A stretch of DNA of 62,314 nt from an uncultured Bacteroidales bacterium. Its GTDB lineage: Bacteria; Bacteroidota; Bacteroidia; Bacteroidales; Paludibacteraceae. A program made the position numbers and the translations under genes. The stretch is taken from assembly GCA_902779705.1 (NCBI GenBank), contig CACZCR010000008.1:1-62314 (forward strand), in the 5' to 3' direction. The notes under the pieces were generated by a model, which worked only from the letters and a program-made list of their open reading frames with translations, made no database searches and had not been told where the DNA came from. This document shows positions 15,417 through 22,562 of this stretch, piece by piece; position 1 is the first letter of the stretch; each line of letters starts with the position of its first letter.

Positions 15417-17258
15417 ATGAAACCTTATGTTGACAACGAGGGGCATGCATTGCCCTATCCGTGGATCATTAACACAATGCTGATGCTGGTTGGCGGGTCG
15501 CAGACGTGTCGTTTGCGGTTTTGGAGTCGCAAACCCCGTCATACGGCTGAGAAGACCTTGCGTGACATCCTGACGCTGGCGCGTAATACCGAGTATGGGC
15601 GTGAGCACCATTTTGACCGTATCTTGTCGGCCACGAGTGCTGAGGACTTGTTTAGGTTGTATCGAATGTATGTGCCGGTTAATGAGAACTTTGAGACCTT
15701 GCGGCCGTATGTGGAGAAGCATATGCATGGTGAGAAGGACGTGCTGTTTCCGGGTAAGCCGGACATGTATGCCACGACCTCGGGCACGACAGCTGCACCC
15801 AAGTGGATACCGATGACGCATAAGTATCTGAAGGACGTGTACGGCAAGATGAGTCATATATGGACCTGGAACTTTGTCAAGCATCGCAGTCGTATCTTTG
15901 GTGGCCATATCTTTACGACCGTAGGCAAAGAGTTGGAGGGGTATGCGCCGGACGGCACTATCTATGGTGCGGTAAGCGGGGTATTGGTGCGCGATATACC
16001 CCCCATCATCAAGAAACATTATACGGCGCCCGCTTGTGTGATGTCGATCAGCGACTATACGGCGCGCAACTATACGCTGATGCGGTTGGCGATGCAGCAT
16101 CGCGATGTGACCCTGTGGGCAACAGCCAACCCGTCGACTATACTGGAGTTGTTGCGTGTAGCGGGTGAGTATAGGGACGATATCATCCACGATATAGAGT
16201 ATGGCACATTGTCCGAGGATTTTGATATACCCGATATGATTCGTGAGGAGTTGGAGGCCTATATGAAGCCCCATCCGGAGCGTGCGGCCGAGTTGAGAGC
16301 GATTGTGGAGCGAACCGGCAAACTCGAACCCAAAGACTTCTGGCCCTGGTTGCAGTACCTGAGCACGTGGAAGTGCGGCAATACCAAGATCTATATGGAC
16401 AAGTATATGGATGCGTTCAACTGGGACAAGACCTTCTATCAGGAGTTGGGCTATATAGCTACGGAGTGTAGGTTCGGCTTTGCGTTGGACGACAGCAACG
16501 AGTCGGTACTCTTCCCGCATTTCCACTACTATGAGTTTGTGGCCGAAGAGGATTTGGATAATCCGCATAAGCGATTCTTGCAGATTGATGAGTTGGAGTT
16601 GGGCAAACGTTATTGTGCGTATGTGACGACCTATTCGGGCCTGTATCGGTATAACATGAACGACCTGATCGAGGTGGGCGGCTTTTTCCGCAACACGCCT
16701 ACGGTACATATGATCTCGAAGGTCAACGGTATCGTATCGATGACGGGTGAGAAACTGTACGAGCCGCAGTTTATCGAGGCAGTACATCAAGCCGAGGAGC
16801 AGACCGGGATCAAGACCAAGTTCTTTGTCGGCTTTGCGGATGTGGTACAATCGTGCTACCATTTCTACTATGAGTTTGAGGACGAGAAGATCACCCAAGA
16901 GCAAGCGGATGCGTTCACCCGGGTAGTGGACGATAAGCTGCAACACATCAATATCGAATACGAATCCAAACGCAAGTCCTTTAGGTTGGGCGAACCCAAA
17001 GCACATATACTGCTCAGTAATGCGTATGCACGATTCAAGGCATCGTGTCTGAAGGACGGATTTAGAGACGGACAGTTTAAATTCAATCTGCTGATGCAAG
17101 ACGAGAAACGACGCAACAAGTTCAATCTCATCCAACGATTGGAGAACCGTTTCGAGCAATTCAGCGAAGGTATCATAGATAGAGCAGACAAGATTGATGA
17201 AAGACGTAAAGAACGAGCTAAACGACGTGCTGCAAGACGTGCAAACCGTCGTGTTTGA
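15417..17258 (+). CDS. GH3 auxin-responsive-promoter family acyl-adenylating enzyme
   Basis: A 613-residue GH3-fold protein of the ANL superfamily: ATP-binding TTSGTTAAPKWIPMT near residue 120 and the conserved YRYNMNDLIEVGG near 410. Plant GH3 enzymes adenylate an acid and join it to an amino acid. The bacterial substrates are unknown; a carboxylate-amine ligation is the fair inference. It is followed by an overlapping HAD phosphatase and a PlsC-type acyltransferase, so a lipid or acyl-amide product is plausible. ATG 15417, 10 nt after addB, fits better than the in-frame upstream start inside addB. Confidence 0.82.
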   Translation: MKPYVDNEGHALPYPWIINTMLMLVGGSQTCRLRFWSRKPRHTAEKTLRDILTLARNTEYGREHHFDRILSATSAEDLFRLYRMYVPVNENFETLRPYVEKHMHGEKDVLFPGKPDMYATTSGTTAAPKWIPMTHKYLKDVYGKMSHIWTWNFVKHRSRIFGGHIFTTVGKELEGYAPDGTIYGAVSGVLVRDIPPIIKKHYTAPACVMSISDYTARNYTLMRLAMQHRDVTLWATANPSTILELLRVAGEYRDDIIHDIEYGTLSEDFDIPDMIREELEAYMKPHPERAAELRAIVERTGKLEPKDFWPWLQYLSTWKCGNTKIYMDKYMDAFNWDKTFYQELGYIATECRFGFALDDSNESVLFPHFHYYEFVAEEDLDNPHKRFLQIDELELGKRYCAYVTTYSGLYRYNMNDLIEVGGFFRNTPTVHMISKVNGIVSMTGEKLYEPQFIEAVHQAEEQTGIKTKFFVGFADVVQSCYHFYYEFEDEKITQEQADAFTRVVDDKLQHINIEYESKRKSFRLGEPKAHILLSNAYARFKASCLKDGFRDGQFKFNLLMQDEKRRNKFNLIQRLENRFEQFSEGIIDRADKIDERRKERAKRRAARRANRRV

Positions 17259-17829
17259 TCTGGACGGGACGTTGTATGACAAACGTGGATTGGCCGGCCG
17301 TATAGTCAGCCGATTGTGGTGGTGTATGCCTATGCTGGCCGCTGAGCGCTTGGCCCGCCGTGCGATGAAGAACAAGATGTACGACTCGGCAGAGGCGTTC
17401 TATGAGGCATTCTTTGAGCAGATGGCCAAAGGACATTACTGGACCGGAAAGATAGCCGACAAGTGGTATAACAAGGTCTATCTGCCCACAATGGTGCGGG
17501 CTATTCATCGCTATCATCATCCTCGCGAAGAGGTGATGGCAATTGTGCGCGAAGGGCAGCGAAGGGGACTAACGATGGCTATCTATTCGGACTATGGATG
17601 CGTGGAGGACAAGTTGCATGCATTAGGCATTGATCCCGAGCTGTTTGAGGTGCGCATAGATGCACCGGCAACGGGCGGTTTGAAGCCGGCTAAGGGTTCG
17701 GTAAACAAACTGATGAAGATGCTGGGAGCAGATCCTAAGACCACCCTTTTTGTGGGGGATAGAGACGACAAGGACGGCGAAGCTGCTCGTGTGGTAGGAG
17801 CCAAATATCTGAAAATTAATAACGACTGA
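17197..17829 (+). CDS. HAD-family phosphatase
   Basis: A 210-residue HAD hydrolase: motif I FDLDGTLYD, motif II YSDYG, a Lys before LKPAKGSVNK, and motif III/IV GDRDDKDGEAA. It should remove phosphate from a small metabolite. The ATG at 17197 overlaps the GH3 gene by 62 nt, unusually long for this operon. A GTG about 40 nt downstream, just before the FDLDGT strand, would cut the overlap and is an alternative start. The stop TGA shares its last base with the next ATG. Confidence 0.85.
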   Translation: MKDVKNELNDVLQDVQTVVFDLDGTLYDKRGLAGRIVSRLWWCMPMLAAERLARRAMKNKMYDSAEAFYEAFFEQMAKGHYWTGKIADKWYNKVYLPTMVRAIHRYHHPREEVMAIVREGQRRGLTMAIYSDYGCVEDKLHALGIDPELFEVRIDAPATGGLKPAKGSVNKLMKMLGADPKTTLFVGDRDDKDGEAARVVGAKYLKINND

Positions 17830-18674
17830 TGGAGAATAAGCGATATATAGATTTGAAAGTGACGCCGGGAACGTATGTGCCGCCGGTGATGCTGGATTAT
17901 CCGGAGGATGATCCGTATGAGGGTATGTATAAGCCTGTGTATGACCATGAGGTGAAAGTGGATGCCGACTATCCGTTTGTGGACGACTCGTGGCAGATGA
18001 AGCGTGACAACTGGATCGTGTATAACCTGATTATGCGACTGATCATGCGTGTGTTCATGCTGCGTATCAAGATGGGCTTGCGCTTCAAGGGCAGGGGCTA
18101 TCTGAAGCAATATAAAGACCAACTCAAAGGTGGAGCTATCACAATCAGCAACCATGTGTTCCGTCTGGATTGTCCGTGTGTGTTGTTGGCTGTGCATGGT
18201 AAGCGCACTACCAAGATCCCGATGTTTGCCCCCAATTTCGGTACGTCGGACGAGTGGTATATGCGTTCGGTTGGAGGCATACCTATTCCTCCGGCCGAAG
18301 AGGGTATGACGGCTATGAAGCGGTTCAACGAGGCGTTTGATGAGTTTCATCGTCGAGGCTATTGGTTCCATATTTTTCCGGAGGCCAAACGCTGGGAGTT
18401 CTACAAACCCATCCGTCCGTTCCAGAAAGGGGCGTTTACGATGGCCTATAAGTATAACATGCCAATCGTGCCCTGCGTGATCACCTATCGTGAGCGTAAA
18501 GGTATCTACCGTTGGTTCGGGCCAAAGGAGATGCCGCTGTTGCAAGTGGAGATCTGCGAGCCCGTATTGCCCGATACCACCCAGCCGCGCCGCGCAGAGG
18601 TGGATCGGATGTGTGAGGTGGCGCGTAATGAGATGATTGAGAAAGCCGGAATAATGCATAACACTTGGGAATGA
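17829..18674 (+). CDS. PlsC-type 1-acylglycerol-3-phosphate acyltransferase
   Basis: A 281-residue acyltransferase. The H(x)4D active site is SNHVFRLDCP near residue 107 and the substrate motif FPEAKRWE near 186; VPCVITYRERKG follows. One amphipathic or membrane helix (VYNLIMRLIMRVFMLRI) precedes the domain. It should transfer a fatty acyl group to a lysophospholipid or related lipid at the membrane. It is one base overlapped with the HAD gene and ATGA-overlapped with the EamA gene, so GH3-HAD-PlsC-EamA looks like one transcriptional unit. Confidence 0.83.
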   Translation: MENKRYIDLKVTPGTYVPPVMLDYPEDDPYEGMYKPVYDHEVKVDADYPFVDDSWQMKRDNWIVYNLIMRLIMRVFMLRIKMGLRFKGRGYLKQYKDQLKGGAITISNHVFRLDCPCVLLAVHGKRTTKIPMFAPNFGTSDEWYMRSVGGIPIPPAEEGMTAMKRFNEAFDEFHRRGYWFHIFPEAKRWEFYKPIRPFQKGAFTMAYKYNMPIVPCVITYRERKGIYRWFGPKEMPLLQVEICEPVLPDTTQPRRAEVDRMCEVARNEMIEKAGIMHNTWE

Positions 18675-19603
18675 TGCGTCGTTGGATACCTACTATAGCT
18701 ATTGTGGTGGCCATGATCTTTTGGTCGGTCAGCGGTATCGCTATCAAGCATGCCTTGGCGGTACTGCCACCATTTACGATGATTGTGCTGCGTTTTACTC
18801 CGGCTGTGCTGCTGATGTTGGTCATCGGGATGCTGTGCCGCAAGAGCGACTTGTTTGGTCTGCAGCGATTGGACAAGAAGGATATACCGCTGTTTGTGGC
18901 GGCGGGTTTCTGTCAGCCGTTTCTGTATTATCTGCTGGAGACGTTTACCTACCGGGCCCTCAACAGCCCTACGATAGCGGAGGCGTTGCTTAGTACGAGT
19001 CCGTTGCTTAGTCCCTTGTTTGCTGCGTTGATCGTGCGTGAGAAAGTGACGCGTAACAATGTGTTGGGTATACTGATATCAACGGTCGGGATGTATCTGC
19101 TGATATTGGTAGGAAGTGAGCATTTTGCGATCGGTAATTATTTTGGGGTGCTGTTGGCCTTTTTGGCTGTGACAGCCGCTGTGATGGATACGGTCATTAT
19201 TCGCAAGATTCCTGCTAAGTACAGCCCATTGTCGATCATTTTTTATGCACAGACAGTGAGTCTGTTGTTCTTCTTGCCGATATGGCTGTTTAAGGAAGGA
19301 CCGGAAACCATTTACCAATTACCAATTACCATTTACCAATCTGAGATGCAGGTTGCGCTCTGGTGTGTGGCTTATCTGACGGTTTTTGCCAGCGTAGTAG
19401 CTTTTGTGCTGTTCTGTTATGGCTTGCGTAAGACGAGTGTGACTCAGGCCAATGCGTTCAACAATATCCGTCCGGCCTTTACGGCTTTGTGGATGTTGCT
19501 CTTCTTTGGTGAGCAATTGCCGATGGCTAAGTGGATAGGAATGATTTTAATCATTTTTGGCTTGTTTGTATGCCAAAAGCAAGAAAAAATGTCCAAATCT
19601 TAA
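18671..19603 (+). CDS. EamA/DMT-family transporter
   Basis: A 310-residue integral membrane protein with about ten hydrophobic helices in two EamA repeats, the fold of drug/metabolite exporters. The first repeat starts IPTIAIVVAMIFWSVSG. A loop between the repeats contains TIYQLPITIYQ, encoded by five heptamers (19307-19341). Substrate cannot be read from sequence; the operon suggests export of a product of the GH3/PlsC genes. The start is one of two adjacent ATGs at 18671 and 18674, overlapping the acyltransferase stop. Confidence 0.82.
   Translation: MMRRWIPTIAIVVAMIFWSVSGIAIKHALAVLPPFTMIVLRFTPAVLLMLVIGMLCRKSDLFGLQRLDKKDIPLFVAAGFCQPFLYYLLETFTYRALNSPTIAEALLSTSPLLSPLFAALIVREKVTRNNVLGILISTVGMYLLILVGSEHFAIGNYFGVLLAFLAVTAAVMDTVIIRKIPAKYSPLSIIFYAQTVSLLFFLPIWLFKEGPETIYQLPITIYQSEMQVALWCVAYLTVFASVVAFVLFCYGLRKTSVTQANAFNNIRPAFTALWMLLFFGEQLPMAKWIGMILIIFGLFVCQKQEKMSKS
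19307..19341 (+). repeat. In-frame heptamer array in EamA gene
   Basis: Exactly five 7-nt units (ACCATTT, ACCAATT twice, ACCATTT, ACCAATC). Read in frame they give a 7-residue period, TIYQLPI then TIYQ, in a cytoplasmic or periplasmic loop. Confidence 0.8.
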
Positions 19604-19609
19604 GATTAT

Positions 19610-19641
19610 TTTGGATATATCAAAAAAAAAGTGTAACTTTG
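19610..19641 (+). promoter_or_regulatory. Promoter of the steroid-reductase-like operon
   Basis: -33 TTTG at 19610-19613, 20-nt spacer, -7 TAACTTTG at 19634-19641, giving a leader of about 30 nt. The operon is thus separate from the EamA unit. Confidence 0.78.
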
Positions 19642-19673
19642 TGCGCTTTTTGTGAATAGAAAATAATTGTACT

Positions 19674-20495
19674 ATGGCACATATATACTCAATTGATTTT
19701 TTTTACGACCTGCTCTTCATTATGTTCCTTGTGGGACTGGTGGTGTTTGTGTCGTTATATTTTGTGGATGCCGGCTATGGCAAGATGCGTTCGGATAAGT
19801 GGGGCCCGGCTATCAACAACAAGGTAGGATGGCTGCTCATGGAGTGTCCGGTATTTTTTGTGGTGCTCTATCTGTACTCGAAGGCTGTCAGCAGTCCGGA
19901 TCCTATGATCTCACAAGCGGTTAAAAATGCCCCGTATTGGGTGTTCTTCCTGATTTTTGAGTTCCACTATTTCCAGCGTTCGTTTATCTTCCCGTTTTTG
20001 CTCAAGGGCAAGAGCAAGATGCCTTTTGCGATCATGATCTTGTCGGTGGTATGGAACCTGATCAACGGCTATATACAGGGCTATTTCCTGTTCCATCTGG
20101 CACCGCAGGATCCTACGTATTCGCAGCTCTATACGAGTGGCTGGTTGACCGATCCGCGCTTTATCATCGGTACATTGATCTTCATAACGGGATGGTGCAT
20201 CAATATGCATTCTGATTATGTCATTCGTACCCTTCGTAAGCCGGGAGACACCAATCACTATCTGCCTAAGAAAGGTATGTATAAGTATGTGACGAGTGCC
20301 AATTATCTGGGCGAGATCACGGAGTGGCTGGGATTTGCTATCCTGACGTGGTCACTGGCGGGACTGTTGTTCTTCTGGTTCAGTTGCTGCAATCTTGTGC
20401 CGCGTAGCAACGCTATCTACCACAAGTATGAGGAGGAGTTCCCTGATGAGTTTGATCGTAAGAAACTGAAACGTATAATACCGTTTATCTACTAA
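19674..20495 (+). CDS. Steroid 5-alpha-reductase family protein (SRD5A1/2-like)
   Basis: A 273-residue membrane enzyme that strongly resembles animal SRD5A1/2, not the shorter enoyl reductases. From memory of the human sequences, the shared blocks are LTDPRFIIGT, INMHSDYVIRTLRKPGDT, KYVTSANYLGEITEWLGFA and a C-terminal RIIPFIY. Glu57 (LLMECPVFF) aligns with catalytic Glu57 of SRD5A2 and Tyr99 (FHYFQRSF) with Tyr91. Seven or so hydrophobic helices are visible. It should reduce a delta-4-3-ketosteroid or bile-acid intermediate with NADPH. The next two genes, an OYE-type reductase and an SDR, fit a 5-reduction and 3-oxo reduction pathway. Confidence 0.85.
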   Translation: MAHIYSIDFFYDLLFIMFLVGLVVFVSLYFVDAGYGKMRSDKWGPAINNKVGWLLMECPVFFVVLYLYSKAVSSPDPMISQAVKNAPYWVFFLIFEFHYFQRSFIFPFLLKGKSKMPFAIMILSVVWNLINGYIQGYFLFHLAPQDPTYSQLYTSGWLTDPRFIIGTLIFITGWCINMHSDYVIRTLRKPGDTNHYLPKKGMYKYVTSANYLGEITEWLGFAILTWSLAGLLFFWFSCCNLVPRSNAIYHKYEEEFPDEFDRKKLKRIIPFIY

Positions 20496-21763
20496 TGAAT
20501 AAATTATTTTCCCCTTATCAATTGGGACCTATAACGCTGCGGAATCGTATTATCCGCAGCGCTGCTTTTGAGAATATGGCGCGTGGGAATGCGCCGACCC
20601 AGCAGTTGCAGGACTATCATGTGTCTGTTGCTCGCGGAGGAGTAGGCATGACGACTGTGGCGTATTGCGCAGTAGATCTGAGTGGCGTATCGTTTGACGG
20701 GCAACTCTATGTACGTCCGGAGATCATACCGGAGATGAAGAAGATGACCGATGCTATCCACGCGGAGGGAGCTAAGGCTTCTATCCAATTGGGACATTGC
20801 GGAAACATGACGCATTTCTACACCTGTCATTGTATGCCGGTTAGTGCCGATACATGGTTCAACCTCTACAGCCCGACGGTGCATCGTCGCCTGAGAGTGT
20901 CGGAGATCCGGAACCTAGTCAAGAAGTTTGGCGAGGCAGTTGACTGGGCCCGCGAGTGCGGTTTTGACTGTGTGGAGATTCATGCAGGTCATGCCTATCT
21001 GATATCGCAGTTCATCTCGCCGCGTACCAACCATCGTCACGATCAGTATGGCGGCAGTTTTGAAAACCGTGTTCGTTTCCTCAACGAGGTATTGGACGAA
21101 GTGATGGCGCACGCCAAAGATGATATGGCTGTCGTAGTGAAGACCAATATGTGGGATGATTGCTGGCACGGCGTATCGGTTGAGGAAGGTATCAAAGTAG
21201 CCAAAGAGATCGAGAAGCACAAGGTGCATGCCATTGTGCTGTCCGGAGGAACGGTTAGCCGTAGCCCGATGACGATCTTGGGTGGCGCGATGCCGTATAA
21301 GACCCTGGCGCACTATATGAACATGAAGTCGTTCTGGTGGCTCAAGGCTGCGTTGAATATACCGGGTGTGGCGGCAATCATGACGCCTACGGTGCCGTTC
21401 AAGGAACTGTATTTCATGGACAAAGCCAAGATCTTCCAAAAAGAGATCAAGAACACTCCTCTGATCTATGTCGGAGGTGTGCAGAGCGGAGATAACTGTC
21501 AGCAGATCATGGACGAGGGCTTTGAGTTGTTCCAGATAGCGCATGTGCTGATCAAGGATCCGGATTTTGTGAAGCATGTAGAGGCTGATCCGCATTACCA
21601 TGCAGGATGTAAGCGCTCTAACTATTGCGTAGGACGAATGTACACGCTTGATATGAAGTGCCACGAGTGTGTGGAGCGTGATGGTGAGACAATAGCACCA
21701 CGTATCAAACGCGAGATCGCTAAATTGGAAAAAGATGCTGAGCTTAGTAACAGGAGCAAGTAG
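20495..21763 (+). CDS. Old-yellow-enzyme family flavin oxidoreductase (BaiCD/5BR-like)
   Basis: A 422-residue single FMN barrel: N-terminal LFSPYQLGPITLRNRIIRSA, active-site EIHAGHAYLISQFISP, then NHRHDQYGGSFENRVRF, and phosphate-binding IYVGGVQSG. The C-terminal flavodoxin-like FAD domain of BaiCD/BaiH is absent. A Cys-rich segment (CKRSNYC ... KCHEC, residues ~372-392) resembles the iron-sulfur loop, but one canonical Cys is Ser. Homologues reduce enone bonds of 3-oxo bile acids; 5-beta reduction complementary to the upstream enzyme is a reasonable guess. It starts on the last base of the previous stop. Confidence 0.8.
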   Translation: MNKLFSPYQLGPITLRNRIIRSAAFENMARGNAPTQQLQDYHVSVARGGVGMTTVAYCAVDLSGVSFDGQLYVRPEIIPEMKKMTDAIHAEGAKASIQLGHCGNMTHFYTCHCMPVSADTWFNLYSPTVHRRLRVSEIRNLVKKFGEAVDWARECGFDCVEIHAGHAYLISQFISPRTNHRHDQYGGSFENRVRFLNEVLDEVMAHAKDDMAVVVKTNMWDDCWHGVSVEEGIKVAKEIEKHKVHAIVLSGGTVSRSPMTILGGAMPYKTLAHYMNMKSFWWLKAALNIPGVAAIMTPTVPFKELYFMDKAKIFQKEIKNTPLIYVGGVQSGDNCQQIMDEGFELFQIAHVLIKDPDFVKHVEADPHYHAGCKRSNYCVGRMYTLDMKCHECVERDGETIAPRIKREIAKLEKDAELSNRSK

Positions 21764-22562
21764 CGGAATAGGCTTGCAGTATGCCACGCAGTTGGCTCGC
21801 GATTATAAGAGTGACTTGCTGCTGGTGTCTAATCAAGAGCAAGAACTGCAGCAGGTAGCCAAGGATTTGGCGGATAGTTATGGCGTGAAGACCATAGCAC
21901 GTTATGCAGATCTAAGTAAGCCGGATGCCGCAGAGATATTGCACGACTGGGTAGTGGAGAACGGTTATATGGTGGATGTGCTGGTCAATAACGCAGGTGT
22001 GTTCTTCTTCAACCCCTACTGCGAGACCTCCATGAAGCGTATCGAGCTGATGCTCAACCTGCATATGATCACGGTCGCTAAGTTGACTCGTTTGTTCGGC
22101 GATGATATGATCAAGCGCGAACTGACAGCAGAGGAGCAAAATCAGCGTATATGCGGCTGTAAGCGTAAGAAGGGTTATATCCTGAATATGTCCTCGATGT
22201 CAGCATGGATGGCAATGCCGGGTATTCAGACGTATAATGCAACCAAGGCGTTTATCTATAATTTCTCCAAGTCGCTGTGGTATGAGTTGAAACCGCAAGG
22301 TGTCAATATTACCGTTATGGCTCCCGGAGCAGTCGATACAGCCTTGTTTGGCTTGGCGCCCAATCTGCGTAAGTTGGCGGTTAATCTGACCGTTTCTATA
22401 CCCCCCGAGAAACTGGTGAAACGTGCCCTCAAGGATGTGTTCAAGGGCAAGAAAGCAGATACTCCGGGTGTGATCAACTGGCTATCTACTCCATTGTTGA
22501 AGCATACGCCGGACTGGCTGCTGTTCTTGGCAATGAAGTATCTGGCTAAGTATCAGAAATGA
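21735..22562 (+). CDS. Short-chain dehydrogenase, likely hydroxysteroid dehydrogenase
   Basis: A 275-residue SDR: cofactor motif TGASSGIG at residues 6-13, NNAG, catalytic Ser in MSSMSAW, YNATK (Tyr, Lys), and a PGAVDT segment. After the SDR fold come ~40 residues with a hydrophobic tail (WLLFLAMKYLAKYQK), as in membrane-associated 3-ketosteroid or 17-beta-type SDRs. It overlaps the OYE gene by 29 nt; the start must lie there because the cofactor motif begins six residues in. Its 3' end overlaps the convergent pectate-lyase gene by 10 nt. In this operon a 3-alpha/beta-hydroxysteroid dehydrogenase is likely. Confidence 0.8.
   Translation: MLSLVTGASSGIGLQYATQLARDYKSDLLLVSNQEQELQQVAKDLADSYGVKTIARYADLSKPDAAEILHDWVVENGYMVDVLVNNAGVFFFNPYCETSMKRIELMLNLHMITVAKLTRLFGDDMIKRELTAEEQNQRICGCKRKKGYILNMSSMSAWMAMPGIQTYNATKAFIYNFSKSLWYELKPQGVNITVMAPGAVDTALFGLAPNLRKLAVNLTVSIPPEKLVKRALKDVFKGKKADTPGVINWLSTPLLKHTPDWLLFLAMKYLAKYQK

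Noticed and set aside
15261..17375. A 704-codon open frame antisense to the GH3 gene
   Set aside because: His/Arg/Gln-rich shadow of a well-supported gene on the other strand, with no family motif.
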